Source of the DNA: Lojkania enalia | Lineage: Eukaryota; Ascomycota; Dothideomycetes; Pleosporales | Assembly (NCBI GenBank): GCA_010094045.1 | Contig: ML986702.1 | Coordinates: 1 to 64,000, forward strand | Direction: 5' to 3' | DNA: 64,000 bases | Shown: in pieces, positions 23,766 to 34,371 of the stretch | How the letters are laid out: each line of letters opens with the position of its first letter | Numbering within the stretch: the first letter of the stretch is position 1 | The notes under the pieces: generated by a model | The model's input: the letters and a program-made list of their open reading frames with translations, nothing else | Databases searched by the model: none | What the model was told of the DNA's origin: nothing | Position numbers and translations under genes: made by a program

Positions 23766-24772
23766 ATGGTAACTGCAGACAATACCACTGCGCCACATCC
23801 GGTGGCCGATTCCAAACCACCCAAGCCAGGATTCGATGGATTTGTCCCAGCCGACGATGCCGAGGCCGAGCGACTATGGATGCAGCACATAGTCCTGATC
23901 GACGCACTAGACAATCGCATTGTCTGCCCACCACTCGACCTCACGGTTCCCGGCCTCAAGATCCTGGAATCCGGGACTGCAGACGGTTCGCTCTTCAGGA
24001 CTTAGTTTTCACTCATCAATGCGCTAACCCAAACAGGCCACTGGCTACGCCATCTGCGTAGCTGCATTCCCAACCCTGAGCGGAACACCTATATTGGCAC
24101 AGATCTTAATCCCCGATTGTTCCCAACTTCAGTGCCGAAAGATTGCCAGTTCTGCATCCATAATATCTCCGAGCCATGGCCGGAAAAGGAACATCGGATG
24201 TTTGATCTTGTCCACCAGCGGCTTACGCTGCCCGGTGGCGCACCGACACCCCTCCAACAGATTGTGAGACAGCTCTTTGATCTCGTGAAGCCTGGGGGTT
24301 GGATTCAACTCGTTGAAGCCGAACAAATCGGTCTCGAGTCTGGCCCCGTGTTTGATGAATTCCTAGATTTGGTAAGAGCTGTGTTTGACAAGACGGGTGC
24401 GGGATGGCACTATGCCGAGAGGATGAAAGGGTGGCTTGAAGAAGCTGGGGCTGTGGATCTTGATGAGGTGACTGTGAAGATGGCGTTTGGGAAGAAAAAC
24501 CAGAAAGAGGAATTGAATGAAGGAAGTGCGAGAATCACCGCACAGGCTATGAAAGGATTAGTCATGCATGCGAAAAGTAAGTCACATCTTCACCGGCAAG
24601 TGGAAATGAAGATATTAACAAAATTGTAGTGATGAAGGATTTGAAGACGAATTTAAATGTAGAGCAGCTGGATACTTTGGAAGAGAGGTTGTTGAAGGAG
24701 TTGACGGAGCTGGGAGCTTATTATCCAATTAGGATTGTGTGGGGGAGAAAGAAGAGAGAGAATGAAGGGTAA
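23766..24772 (+). CDS. gliN: SAM-dependent methyltransferase (GliN/LaeA-type)
   Basis: Three exons: 23,766-23,985, 24,037-24,576 and 24,630-24,772, giving 300 residues (GliN is about 280). The first donor is GTTCGC, atypical, but the branch point GCTAAC and the acceptor CAG are good, and splicing restores the motif order of the UMTA/LaeA-like family. SAM-binding motif I is KILESGTADG (KILDVGTGTG in most relatives), followed after the intron by IGTDLNPRLFP. Later come FDLVHQR and the KPGGWIQLVEAE stretch. In gliotoxin biosynthesis GliN methylates the diketopiperazine nitrogen, the natural prediction here. The serine in place of aspartate/valine in motif I is slightly unusual but still SAM-compatible. 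Confidence 0.85.
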
Positions 24773-25958
24773 GGAATGTCTAACTTGCGTATTTAGTACT
24801 ATATCAAAACATAAGTAATAAACCGATTTCTCCGGAGGGCGTTGAACGAAACTATCACTTCACCGTCTGAACCTTCTATTTATTTTGGCTGCTCATCTAG
24901 AACGGATTAATTCTAGGAATATTAACCATGACCTTCCATAATAGTTCCACTCTATCTGAGAGAAGAATTGCTCTTTGTTGTTGAAGCTATATCAAGCCTC
25001 CCTCAAATCAGGTCCTCAATGATCAAAACCCTTAGTGGCTCTGCAGTCCGAGATACTTGACCGCATGGCAAGGAACGGAATATCTATAGCCAGCTTCACT
25101 ACTAAGCCAACGAATTCAGCATAACTACATATAATATACCTACTAACTTTACCTAACTAGATACAAGATGAAGCTGCACTAGCGGGTCTGCCTCAAGCAC
25201 TATCAATGCATCCGCTAGTGCAGCCTATTACTCGAAGACCAATCCAATGACCTCCGCGGATCTTAATATGCAATACGACTGTGGGCCTAGGCATAAGACT
25301 CATACCCTTGTCCAAGTCTGCAGGGGCAATATATAGAGATAAGCTCTCCTTGCAGCTTTCAATGCCCGAAAATGCAGGAACCCACATCCTAGCGGTGTTT
25401 CATACAGTGGCTCCACAGCAACCCTGGCCGTACATGCGCAGGGATAGACCTACCTGCAGATACAGTAATAATCCCTTGGTTTCTTTCATGCATGTGGTGA
25501 AGGAGACAGGCCTGCTTTGCGCCGTTGGATATTCTGAATGTAAGATAGGAGCGTAGCAATCTTCTACTTTAACATCGTGCCCCTTGTTACAGCATTACAT
25601 TATCTTGCTAGAAAATGAAGGCTTGTTTCATATGTGACACGTCTAGATTTTCTTCTCTTAAAAAAAAAGAAGTCGAGAGTCTGGGCTTTCTAGGACATGA
25701 AACTTATTTCAGGTCTTGGTACTGGACTGCTTGTCACTTAGATTCACTGATAGGCGGGCCTCGGGCTACTTTAATTTTATCTCTTTCCTTAGAAATAATA
25801 CTGTGATCCTTTGTTAGTCGTCTTGTATCAGCAAGAAGGGATTAAGAGTCGCATAAACTCCGCTGCTAGGAAGAAGCGATAAAGGACTAAGATAGAGTAT
25901 GTGAAAATCCTAGCATCATCACCAAAATGAACAATTTTAAAAAGTAATTTTCATAACT
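24773..25958. other. 1.2-kb intergenic stretch
   Basis: It lies between the convergent 3' ends of the GliN-like gene and the first GliT-like gene. Only short, unrelated frames occur on both strands (the longest, 25,281-25,556 on +, has no recognisable domain). I see no palindromic regulator site in it. Confidence 0.5.
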
Positions 25959-27025
25959 TCAAGTTGACTTCTGCATGATCCTTAGGAATTCGCTTAAGCT
26001 CTTGTGACCATATTTCCTACTCTGCACGTGACTTGCAACCCCAGCTGATGCATTCGAGCCAAGCGTGATAGCATTCGGTGTAGTTTTCAAAGAGTTTGAA
26101 TTATCTCCCGCAGCAAAGATGCCGGAAACACTTGTCTCTCCAAATGGAGGATTCACAAGGATATCACCCTTTGGCGTTAATTCTAACCCGAGCTGATCGA
26201 TTAGCTCGCGACTCTTGAGCGCCTGCTTAGGCTTGTGTGCGATGAAGGCTTCGTATTTAGTGCTGCCATCTTCGAAGGTGAGTGTGCAACCAATACCATT
26301 CTCGCCTAGGGCAAGCTTGGTAATTTTGCGATAGTCAACGGTAATCGGTGCAACCGGTCCGACTGCAGCTTGCAATGTCTCGGCGTTTTTTTCGTCACCG
26401 TTGGTATATAATGTCACATTTTTAGTTAATTGTGCCGCATTGCGGGCGACATGAAGGGCGAATGGTACTGGTGCCACGTCGTCGATGGCCAGAACGCCTG
26501 AAGATTCGCTACCGCGTTGTTCATGGCCGTGACAGAATAGACAGTGGAAACTGGCCGCGGTAAGCTTACTGTTGCAGATGAAATGATTGATGTTGAGCTA
26601 GATGCTTACATGCTGCGCCCCCAGCATTCCTCGTAGCCCGGCAAGTCGTACATGACATCGATAACTCCAGTCGCCAACACCAAGCTTCGGCCATACCAAT
26701 CAATTCCACTATCATCTGTGGCTACGAAGAGTCCATCGTCCATCTTCTTCACGCTGACGATCTTGGTATTTTGAAAGGCGGTTGTCGTGTAGTTCTCTAG
26801 CGTATTGGTTCTGGCCGCGTCCCGAAAGGCTTGTGGACTTTTGCCATCCCAGGTCGGAATCATGTGGAAGTGGTCTGCGCGATCGTTGCGATACTCTTGT
26901 GAGTCGAACATGATAGCTGTATGGTCATTTCGGGCGACACTAAGAGCAGTGGTAAGCCCAGCGGGACCGCCACCGATGATGAGAACGTCAACGGGGTTGC
27001 TGTGTGAGGTACTCATTGTTTTCAC
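25959..27025 (-). CDS. gliT: GliT-like FAD dithiol oxidase with intact CxxC
   Basis: Exons 27,025-26,610 and 26,568-25,959 encode 341 residues (GliT about 334); an ATG at 27,016 would shorten it by three. The N-terminal FAD site is VLIIGGGPAG and the C-terminal flavin motif is GIFAAGD. Just after the intron the active-site pair is HCLFCHG, Cys148 and Cys151 in this model, the redox couple that oxidises ETP dithiols to the transannular disulfide and protects the producer. As in other GliT-type enzymes the NADPH-binding signature of true thioredoxin reductases is not evident, fitting an oxygen-using oxidase. It is divergently transcribed from a second family member 242 bp away. Confidence 0.92.
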
Positions 27026-27139
27026 TACTCAATGGGGATACTAGAAGCTTATTGGATTGAGTTGCATTTTACTTGTTCGCTGTTGTAGAAATTTCGTGCA
27101 ACATGCTTGGGGACCACCGTGAGACGAATCGCGTGACTT

Positions 27140-27150
27140 CCGGCTACCGA
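27140..27150. promoter_or_regulatory. CCGG-N3-CCGA site between the two GliT-like genes
   Basis: CCGGCTACCGA, an exact consensus match, sits at -115 relative to the minus-strand gene and -118 relative to the plus-strand gene, almost at the centre of the shared promoter. Confidence 0.68.
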
Positions 27151-27267
27151 GCGGGTAGAATTACGATGTGCCACCCAACACAGATAAATGTGCAATCCGG
27201 GCGTGGTTCATTGGCCCAGGGAAAACAACTGTGATGCAACATTCCAGAGTCAGCTAAACCATAGAAA

Positions 27268-28446
27268 ATGTCGTCACAAAATACTCAGAGGCTTGCTACC
27301 TTTTCGGCTCTCGCACTTCTACTCGCATACACATTGCCAGGCGTTTTACCATACAACTTCCAATCCGTTCTTGTCGACAAATCAGAAGAGTACGATGGCG
27401 ATGTCTTGATAATAGGTGGTGGACATGCGGGGTTATCGGGCGCCTCAACGCTCGTGCGACACCAACACAACGTTATCGTCTTTGATGATGGGAAGCCTCG
27501 AAATAAATGGGATACGCCGATTCACGTCGTGCCAACATTTGACGGTCAAAAACCAAGCGATTTGCGAAAGGCTAGTCGACGGGAACTTCAGAAATCTGGG
27601 CTGGTGAAATTTGTCGATGAAAGGGTTGTCAAGCTAGAGAAGCAGCATGACTCCCTATTTCATGCGACAACATTAAACGGAACGCGCTGGACTGGAAGAA
27701 AAGTGTTACTGGCGCCTGGCGTTGAGTTCTCATTTCCGGATATTTCAGGATACAAGGAACATTTCCCTGAAAAAATGTGAGCGATAAGGTCCAACAAGCC
27801 GAAGGCACGTGCTAACTGGACTGGATTCAGACTCCACTGCTTGTTTACTCGCGCGTTTGAGTTCAAAGGTAGTGCCTCTGCAGCCGTCATTGCAGCGGAT
27901 CTCGCCAGCTCACCCCCTCACGCTGTCATTCTAGCAGAAGACGCAGGGAAATTTGCCGAGAAGGTAACACTATACACCAATGGTGATACAAAACTCAAAG
28001 ATCAGGTCCAAGCCATTCTCGCCGAAAAAGGTGAAAACCAAGTCCCTGTTGACTCTAGAAAAATCACGGAGATTGCAAAAGGCCCAGACCTAAACAGTGT
28101 GACTCTCAAGTTCGAGGATGGTGGGGAGAAGACACAGAACTTTATTGTTCATCAGCCATTTACGAAGGTGAATACTACCATCACCGATCAACTAGGCGTA
28201 GAGGTGAATCCCCGTGGGAATATTATTACAAGCCTCCCTTTCTATACCACGCATTCCTCGGGAGTGTTTGCCGCAGGTGACTCTGCGAGTCCCTTCAATA
28301 TGATTGCAAATGCCATTTTTCAAGGGTCGAATGCCGGCGCTGGGATCGCTCGACAGCTGCCTAGGCGGGTTACGGGAAATCGGGTTGATAGGGTCAAGGA
28401 AGGTGGAATATCGCAATGGATTTCTACGTTATGGAAAGAACGATAA
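27268..28446 (+). CDS. GliT-like flavoprotein with CxxT in place of CxxC
   Basis: Exons 27,268-27,776 and 27,831-28,446 encode 374 residues. The fold is the same as its neighbour: FAD motif VLIIGGGHAG, C-terminal GVFAAGD, and an AKGPD...LKFEDGG middle domain. Two differences stand out. The active-site pair reads HCLFT, so Cys173 is kept but the second cysteine (position 176) is threonine, and the following His-Gly is Arg-Ala. An extra N-terminus (residues about 9-29) is a hydrophobic segment, either a signal peptide or an anchor, absent from the neighbour. A normal dithiol-disulfide exchange would be impossible. It may act as a one-cysteine flavoenzyme on another pathway step, or bind intermediates. 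The reading frame is fully open, arguing against a pseudogene. Confidence 0.88.
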
Positions 28447-31400
28447 AGGAGATGTGATATAAGATTATGGATGTGGCAGAGTAATAATGTGACGTATAGG
28501 GGTTGCCATGCTAATCGTTTTACTAAAATCTATAATTCATTGTGAATCTAAGCTTAGTGGTATAATCAACTAGTCATAGGTCTCATGCGGAATGACCCAT
28601 AAATTTTACTTTAAAAAAGCCACAATGTTGCACTGGAATTTCTAGCTGGGTCAAAATGGCGCGCCAAGGTGACACTAAGACTTATACTTAGCCAGATATC
28701 CAGGAGACAGGAAACTTATAGGGTTATTCTGATATACTCAAAGTGGTACGAATGAGGTCGATACACTACGTTTGGAATGAACTGTTATTCCAGGTAAATA
28801 CTAGGACATTAGTAAAGTTCTACGACCAACCACGAGTGAGCGCAAATACATAAACCTCGATATTCACCCAGTCGACAGTAAATTGTCCTAGAAGATAGTA
28901 GGATAGAAAGAAGTATCAGAAAGTCGCAAAAGGAAATAATATATTGGGGAGTATGGTAACCAAATCCCAAAGTTCCCCGAGGTATCTACGTGAATTAGAT
29001 AATACTAGTGAGTTTTAACTGATTTCAAGCTCCTGGCCTCTCAAATTGCAAAACTAGAACATACTTCGACGTGGATAACGTATACGTTCGGGCGATGCAG
29101 CCTATTTGCTATGGGATTTCTAAGAAGCATAGAGTGAATGGAGATAGTCAAAGAATATATTGCAAACGTGAGGGTGAGAGGCTCGGGAATGTGAATTTTA
29201 ACGAAAAAGGGATTGAGAAGATACAAATCTGGAAAGGGCTGGAAGAAGAGAATGGAGCGGTTATTCGTCGTTAAAAAGTCTGTTGTATTGAACATTGGTG
29301 ACTCCGGGTATATAAGATTCAAGTTACTGTATGGAACCATACGTGTTAAACACTCTTATTTTTTTCTCTTAGTCCCACCGCCCAAGTGGTTGCCTTGGTT
29401 AGGAATCAAAGTTTAATTTATGGCAGGCATATGTTTTATTCTTGACCCAAAGCTTTCCAAAAATTCTCAAAACTCTTCCGCCATCATATACTATGATTTC
29501 TGGGCATTTTTACATAGAAAGCATAAACCCCTTTAAATTACTGTATATTAGAGGCCCAAGAAATCTTGAAGGGCCGTGCATCTTGACCAGAGCACTATAA
29601 ACGGCGGGAAGCTACATTTCGCGGCGTAAATAAGCAAGAGATTTTGATCGCATTTCCTCTGTGCATACATATTCTCAGCCCTCAAATATAGTAGAGAAGG
29701 AGAAACAATCATTTCCCTCAACATATTACCGCTTAAGAAAGAGATTAAGGTTGATCTTCAGGATGAGCAGCACTGCCGCCAACGTTTTGTGAAACGCCTT
29801 GACTAATCTAACTTCCACTTCTAGAGAATGGGACGCTACAGAGGACCGTATTATCCGAAACCGCTGTATATGGCGGACTTGGCTACTCCCCCTATGCATA
29901 GAAAGAATGTCACCGCTGCTGACAAAACCATCTTCTATCTCCTGCAAGTCTCCATGGTGATCTAGGCATTTGGTACTAGAGGCTGTCACTAAAGTCGCCG
30001 AGGAGACCGTCCATAGTTAGGGATAATCTTGACTATTGACAAATAGAGTAACTCCGGTGGATCATGTATACACATCTGGGGGTTATGAAGTGGATGAGTT
30101 TTGCCTGCTCGGCTACCGTCTCCAGTACAGCAGAGGATCAGGTCAATATCGCGACTTCGAGTTCCGGTCGCACGGAAAGGTGGATCAAGACTGCTTCCTG
30201 CCTCTGACTTCGGCCTGTCTCTGGTTCCAGTGCAGAATTTCAAGCTGTATTCCATCGGCAGTTGTAGATGCGACATTACTCTCTCTGCTCACACATGAGG
30301 CGAGTCGGTTTGCGTCGCCTTCTGAACGTTCATTGGCCTGCGCGTACGCCCGAGAACGCAAGGTCTGTGATAGCGTATGTGTCGGCTTATTAGCCTGACC
30401 ACCTCAGAGACAGTAGCTCGTACGAGAGATCAAAGCATTAAAGCTACTGTCTCATCGTCTTCTGAAACCTGCCTCCAGAGCCTGGCCGACTGAAGGCAAG
30501 CTAATGCCACACGGGAAGTGTGATTGGCTGCAACCCCTCAGGGACACTATGATATGCTTATTGGATGCTAAGCGAAGGCGTATTTGAACACGGCGCATAT
30601 TAGGCAATACATGGTAAGATCCATATGATAAACACGAATGGATCTAGCCAGTGAATCGGGAATTCGCACAGTCGCAAAATATGTAAGCGCTTGCATACCA
30701 AGTGGGTAGCTGGACCGGCTGAATATGCTGTATGAATAGCACCCTTCCATTGTGGCGCTTTCGGAGCTTGCGCAGTGTTGATCGAGTCCATTTGCGCCGT
30801 CATGCTCGTGAATGGGGCTAAGCGGAACCCTGTGCAACAGCGTGGGGTAACACGGGGACTTTCAATTCGCAGGATCCCTCTGAGATAGGTATTGCCCGCA
30901 CGTGTACCCCATTGTCCTGAAGCTAGTCCCGATAAACAAGGTCCTTGATACATAAACGGACTTCAATTCGCAGGTCCCGTCTGAACGGGAATTGTGTGAC
31001 TTTTGACAGCAGCCCAAGGCGAACCCCTCTGGTAGGTAAAAGCCAGGTGATAAGGGACCAGGGCATGGGTTTTCGGGGAGCGATCGAGCCATAGAACCCC
31101 AGCCATTTTATATTAACCTGTTTGGCGTAGCCAGGCTCGACGCACGGTTGGGATCGACAAGCAGTCCCGCCTTGTATGCCCAGCATATGAAGCGGACCGT
31201 TGCCGAGGGCTCATGCCTCTTCCGGGGCTGTGTACGCCCTGTATCACCACTAGGCATCTCTAACCCCTTGCGGCTACCCCGATCTGCGATATTATCTAGC
31301 TGAGAGTGCACATCAACATCCCCCCGCTGTAGCACATTACACCACCCGAGTGGCTCCGCCACGAGACATATTTGGAAAACGAATCTAGCGAGGCGTAATC

Positions 31401-32116
31401 TCTGACTGGCGCACAAATAGCACCGCGAAAATGGGTTGGGCAAACTCGGGTCCAATACTCTGCGAGAGCCTCAGAGAACAACCCCATGATTCAGCTCCTA
31501 CAAGAACCTTCTTTTGAGGGCTATTGATCCTTCCGTTCCACCAAATACAGATGATCCCCGTTGTTGATCTAACAAGCAGCACTGCATGTTTAACTCCGAA
31601 AAGCCACTCAGCAAGCCACTGTAATTGAGGGTCACTTAACAGGAGAGCTTCCCAATCAAGTTTTGGGGGCGCTTTTGGGGCCAATCAACCTCTGCTATAT
31701 CCACGGAAGTAGCGTGTGAGACATAATCCACGCTTACGTAGACGCCATTTCTGGCGCAGGATAAACCATGTTGGCAGCCAAGCGACCGCCGAAGCTGTAG
31801 AATCTGCGGTACTTCCTAGCCAGCATTACGATCCTTCCGGGCCGAGACTACCAATCTATCAACGGACATTTCTCCTTCCCCATTGCCTTGAATTGACGGA
31901 TGCCCCGCAACCGTGTCGTACTATGGATACTGGCTCCTTCCCACTTGCCATTGTGTCCAGCAGTCATTGAATCACAATTGACCACAACATCAACGGCCCA
32001 AGTACACAGTTTGCGTGGGAATCCGCCCGCAGAGACTCAACTACCTGGACAAAGATTGAACAAACATGGCCGGTGAGATTTCAAGAAGGTTTGGGCCCAT
32101 TCACCTTAAAAAGTAG
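28447..32116. other. 3.7-kb interval without a confident gene
   Basis: This is the largest gap in the cluster. Many overlapping frames of 60-120 codons occur on both strands between 29,700 and 31,700, but none shows a known domain, and none is clearly favoured. A 12-bp inverted repeat lies at 30,407-30,453, and two short direct copies of TTCAATTCGCAGG occur near 30,861 and 30,963. The GC content around 30,000-31,700 is that of normal DNA. It could hold a decayed transposon or a gene broken beyond recognition. Confidence 0.5.
30407..30453. repeat. 12-bp perfect inverted repeat with 23-nt spacer
   Basis: GAGACAGTAGCT at 30,407-30,418 is mirrored by AGCTACTGTCTC at 30,442-30,453. It could form a hairpin or be the remains of transposon inverted ends. 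No adjoining gene explains it. Confidence 0.65.
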
Positions 32117-33540
32117 CTTGGCAGTTGGTTGACGGAAAGCTTTAGTCAACCAAAGCCTCCAAAGCTACGGTCCGCATGCAACCAATGCAACGCTGCTAAG
32201 GTGAGCGGATTTCAAGTCTGTACCTACCCATGCACTCAATGAACCTTCCGAGAATTGGGAAAAGTAATTGACGTTCGGTCTCATAGGTGAAATGCAGCGG
32301 TGAGCGAGAAGGCTGCACGCGATGTGTGAATCTTCGCGTCCAGTGTATATACGTTGAATCTCGCGTTGGAAAAGTACAGGGAATACGGACAAAACGAAAG
32401 AGAGCCCCAACGGAAAGCGATACTGCAACGGATGTACCATCGCGAGCGAATTCCATTGGCCGCGCTCCCGAGGATCGACCCGACGAGAGACAGCGAGCAG
32501 ACCTGTGCGGGCCCTCAGTTACTTCACCAAAGCGACACGCACCAGACTCCCTCGAACAAGCGCTGCGAAGTTGGTCGGCTGATTCCTGGAATTCCACAAA
32601 TTGGGACAACGAAATCATTTCGTTAGATGTTCCACCTACAATTTTTGAAGACTACATGAATGAGAACGCAACTGCAACGCACACTACTACAACCGCCTTA
32701 GACATGTTAGAGATCGGAACTATCTCTGATACAACTAGTGCAAACGGGTCGGGCATCGCCTTCTCTTCCAGTGAACTCTCATCGACAATCTCTGAGCCTG
32801 CTGGGGATAGCACCGAACACAAACAGTACCCGCCGCTTCGACTTACACCACCTCCCCAATCCGCCGCACCAAGTGCGCCTGCATTGGCGACTCCTGTATC
32901 GCTCGTATCCGCACCGGCTTCGGCGACATTAGCAACGAAAGAACCTATCACACCACGCGAACCTTCAGCTCGAGAAATTGAGAGATCAATGGCCAAGATC
33001 GACAGCAAGTGTGTACTCGCGTGCGCTAACATTATCACCACTCTTGAGAACTATCTACTATCAGAGCTCAAGGTCCTCGACCTAATCCTCAGCACGGTCC
33101 GCCAAGTGGGAGACGAGCTCAAAAAGCTGATCCAACACCAGCAGCAAACGCGCAGTGATCGATGCATGCTCCTTTTCGTAACGATCATGCATCAAATCAT
33201 CCATCTTCTTGAAATGGGCGCAAAGGAAACATTCGAAGAGGACAGCACGCACGAAAACGTCGTCAGTGTCGGCCTCTTTTCCGACACCCAATCCTGCTTC
33301 ATGCCCAAGCTCGGATTCGGCGCGTTCTCAATCAACTCCGAAGAGCAGCGGGCCTGGAAAAGCCACATAATAAGGAAGGAGCTGCAACACACAGGGGAGC
33401 TTCTTGCAGGAATCCTCGCACTAGCCCGACTTGGACCACGAGGTGCATGCAATTCGCCTGAGGCGGTTGCAGAGAGGATCAAATGCCTAAGCATGCTAGA
33501 AAGGCGGCTGAAATCTCTGGGCGATAAGGCGGGGTTGTAG
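32117..33540 (+). CDS. gliZ: Zn(II)2Cys6 transcription factor of the cluster (GliZ-like)
   Basis: An intron at 32,201-32,286 (GTGAGC...CATAG) joins a short upstream exon to the main frame 32,287-33,540. Across the junction the zinc cluster is complete: ACNQCNAAK, then VKCSGEREGCTRC and QC, the C-x2-C-x6-C-x6-C-x2-C-x6-C fungal binuclear pattern. A basic region (RTKRKR) follows, then a Ser/Pro/Ala-rich linker and a C-terminal helical region. No ATG lies in frame between an upstream TAG (32,114-32,116) and the zinc cluster, so the true start is probably on a further upstream exon I could not place. Such proteins are the pathway-specific activators of ETP clusters. I see no CCGG-N3-CCGA site directly upstream, so autoregulation by this site is not supported. 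Confidence 0.85.
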
Positions 33541-34371
33541 ATAGGTGCGTTTGTCAGACACCTGTGAAATGTATTGATTATGGTCGCGGTCCGGGTCGGT
33601 GGTTGGGTCCCGGCGTTTACAGATACCCCCAGCTTTCAGGACGCTGGTTCCGAACATTAATCATTCCTCAATTGTTCTTCACACATGCACACTGTACACA
33701 CCATGGACTGTTATAAGGACTTCCAGACATCACTGGTCAAACAAGGAACTTGTCAATTTCCCACCTTCGCTTACCGACGATAGACGTCCTTCTAATTTTA
33801 GCCTTGCTTCATGCACGCCAAGTCAAATAAATGAAATATACATTAAAACGTTGGCGGCGCCCGAAATCACCTCAGGCACCCCGCTGCAGCCATACCGGAG
33901 CCTCCTCGGACCGTGTTCTTCTACTTAAAAAGAAATATTAGGATAAGAAAGGTATGTTATGGTGAAACGTGGATGTGCGGGGGCCGTAATAAGATATACA
34001 TCCTCGTTCACAAAGTCTAGACCAGCGGTGGCCGGCATTGGCGTCCGGAGCCCGAATTTGGGCAATGATAGACTTTTCGGCATCCGCAGGATTGCGGCTC
34101 AAAGTCCGCACAAACGAGGAATTCGCCCTGTCGTGTGTGAACGTGACATAAGAACTTGAATATGAGAATTGCTGGAAGAACACTCTTTACAGCATTAAGA
34201 ATGGTTAATATATGGAAGCCTTTATTTTAAAAGAAAAATCATTGAGGAGAAGGGGCCAACCAGTTACCCTACAAGTTGTTGCCAGATAGCAAAACCCCAC
34301 TCTATCTACAAGTTGTGGTATTCCAAAATCTTCCAGTGATAATGCAAAAGAAAAATGAAAAAAAAAAGATT
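33541..34371. other. Intergenic region between regulator and NRPS 3' end
   Basis: Only short frames are seen (the longest, 33,599-33,928 on +, has no domain). The 3' untranslated regions of the two convergent genes must lie here. Confidence 0.5.

Noticed and set aside
24577..24629. Read-through of the GliN-like gene without the last intron
   Set aside because: The spliced form restores the conserved C-terminal strand pattern, and the intron has a GTAAGT donor and TAG acceptor.
30110..30118. CGG-N3-CCG (TCGG-N3-CCGT) in the large gap
   Set aside because: No start codon of a recognisable gene lies within 200 bp, and the flanking base does not match; kept only as a note in the gap finding.
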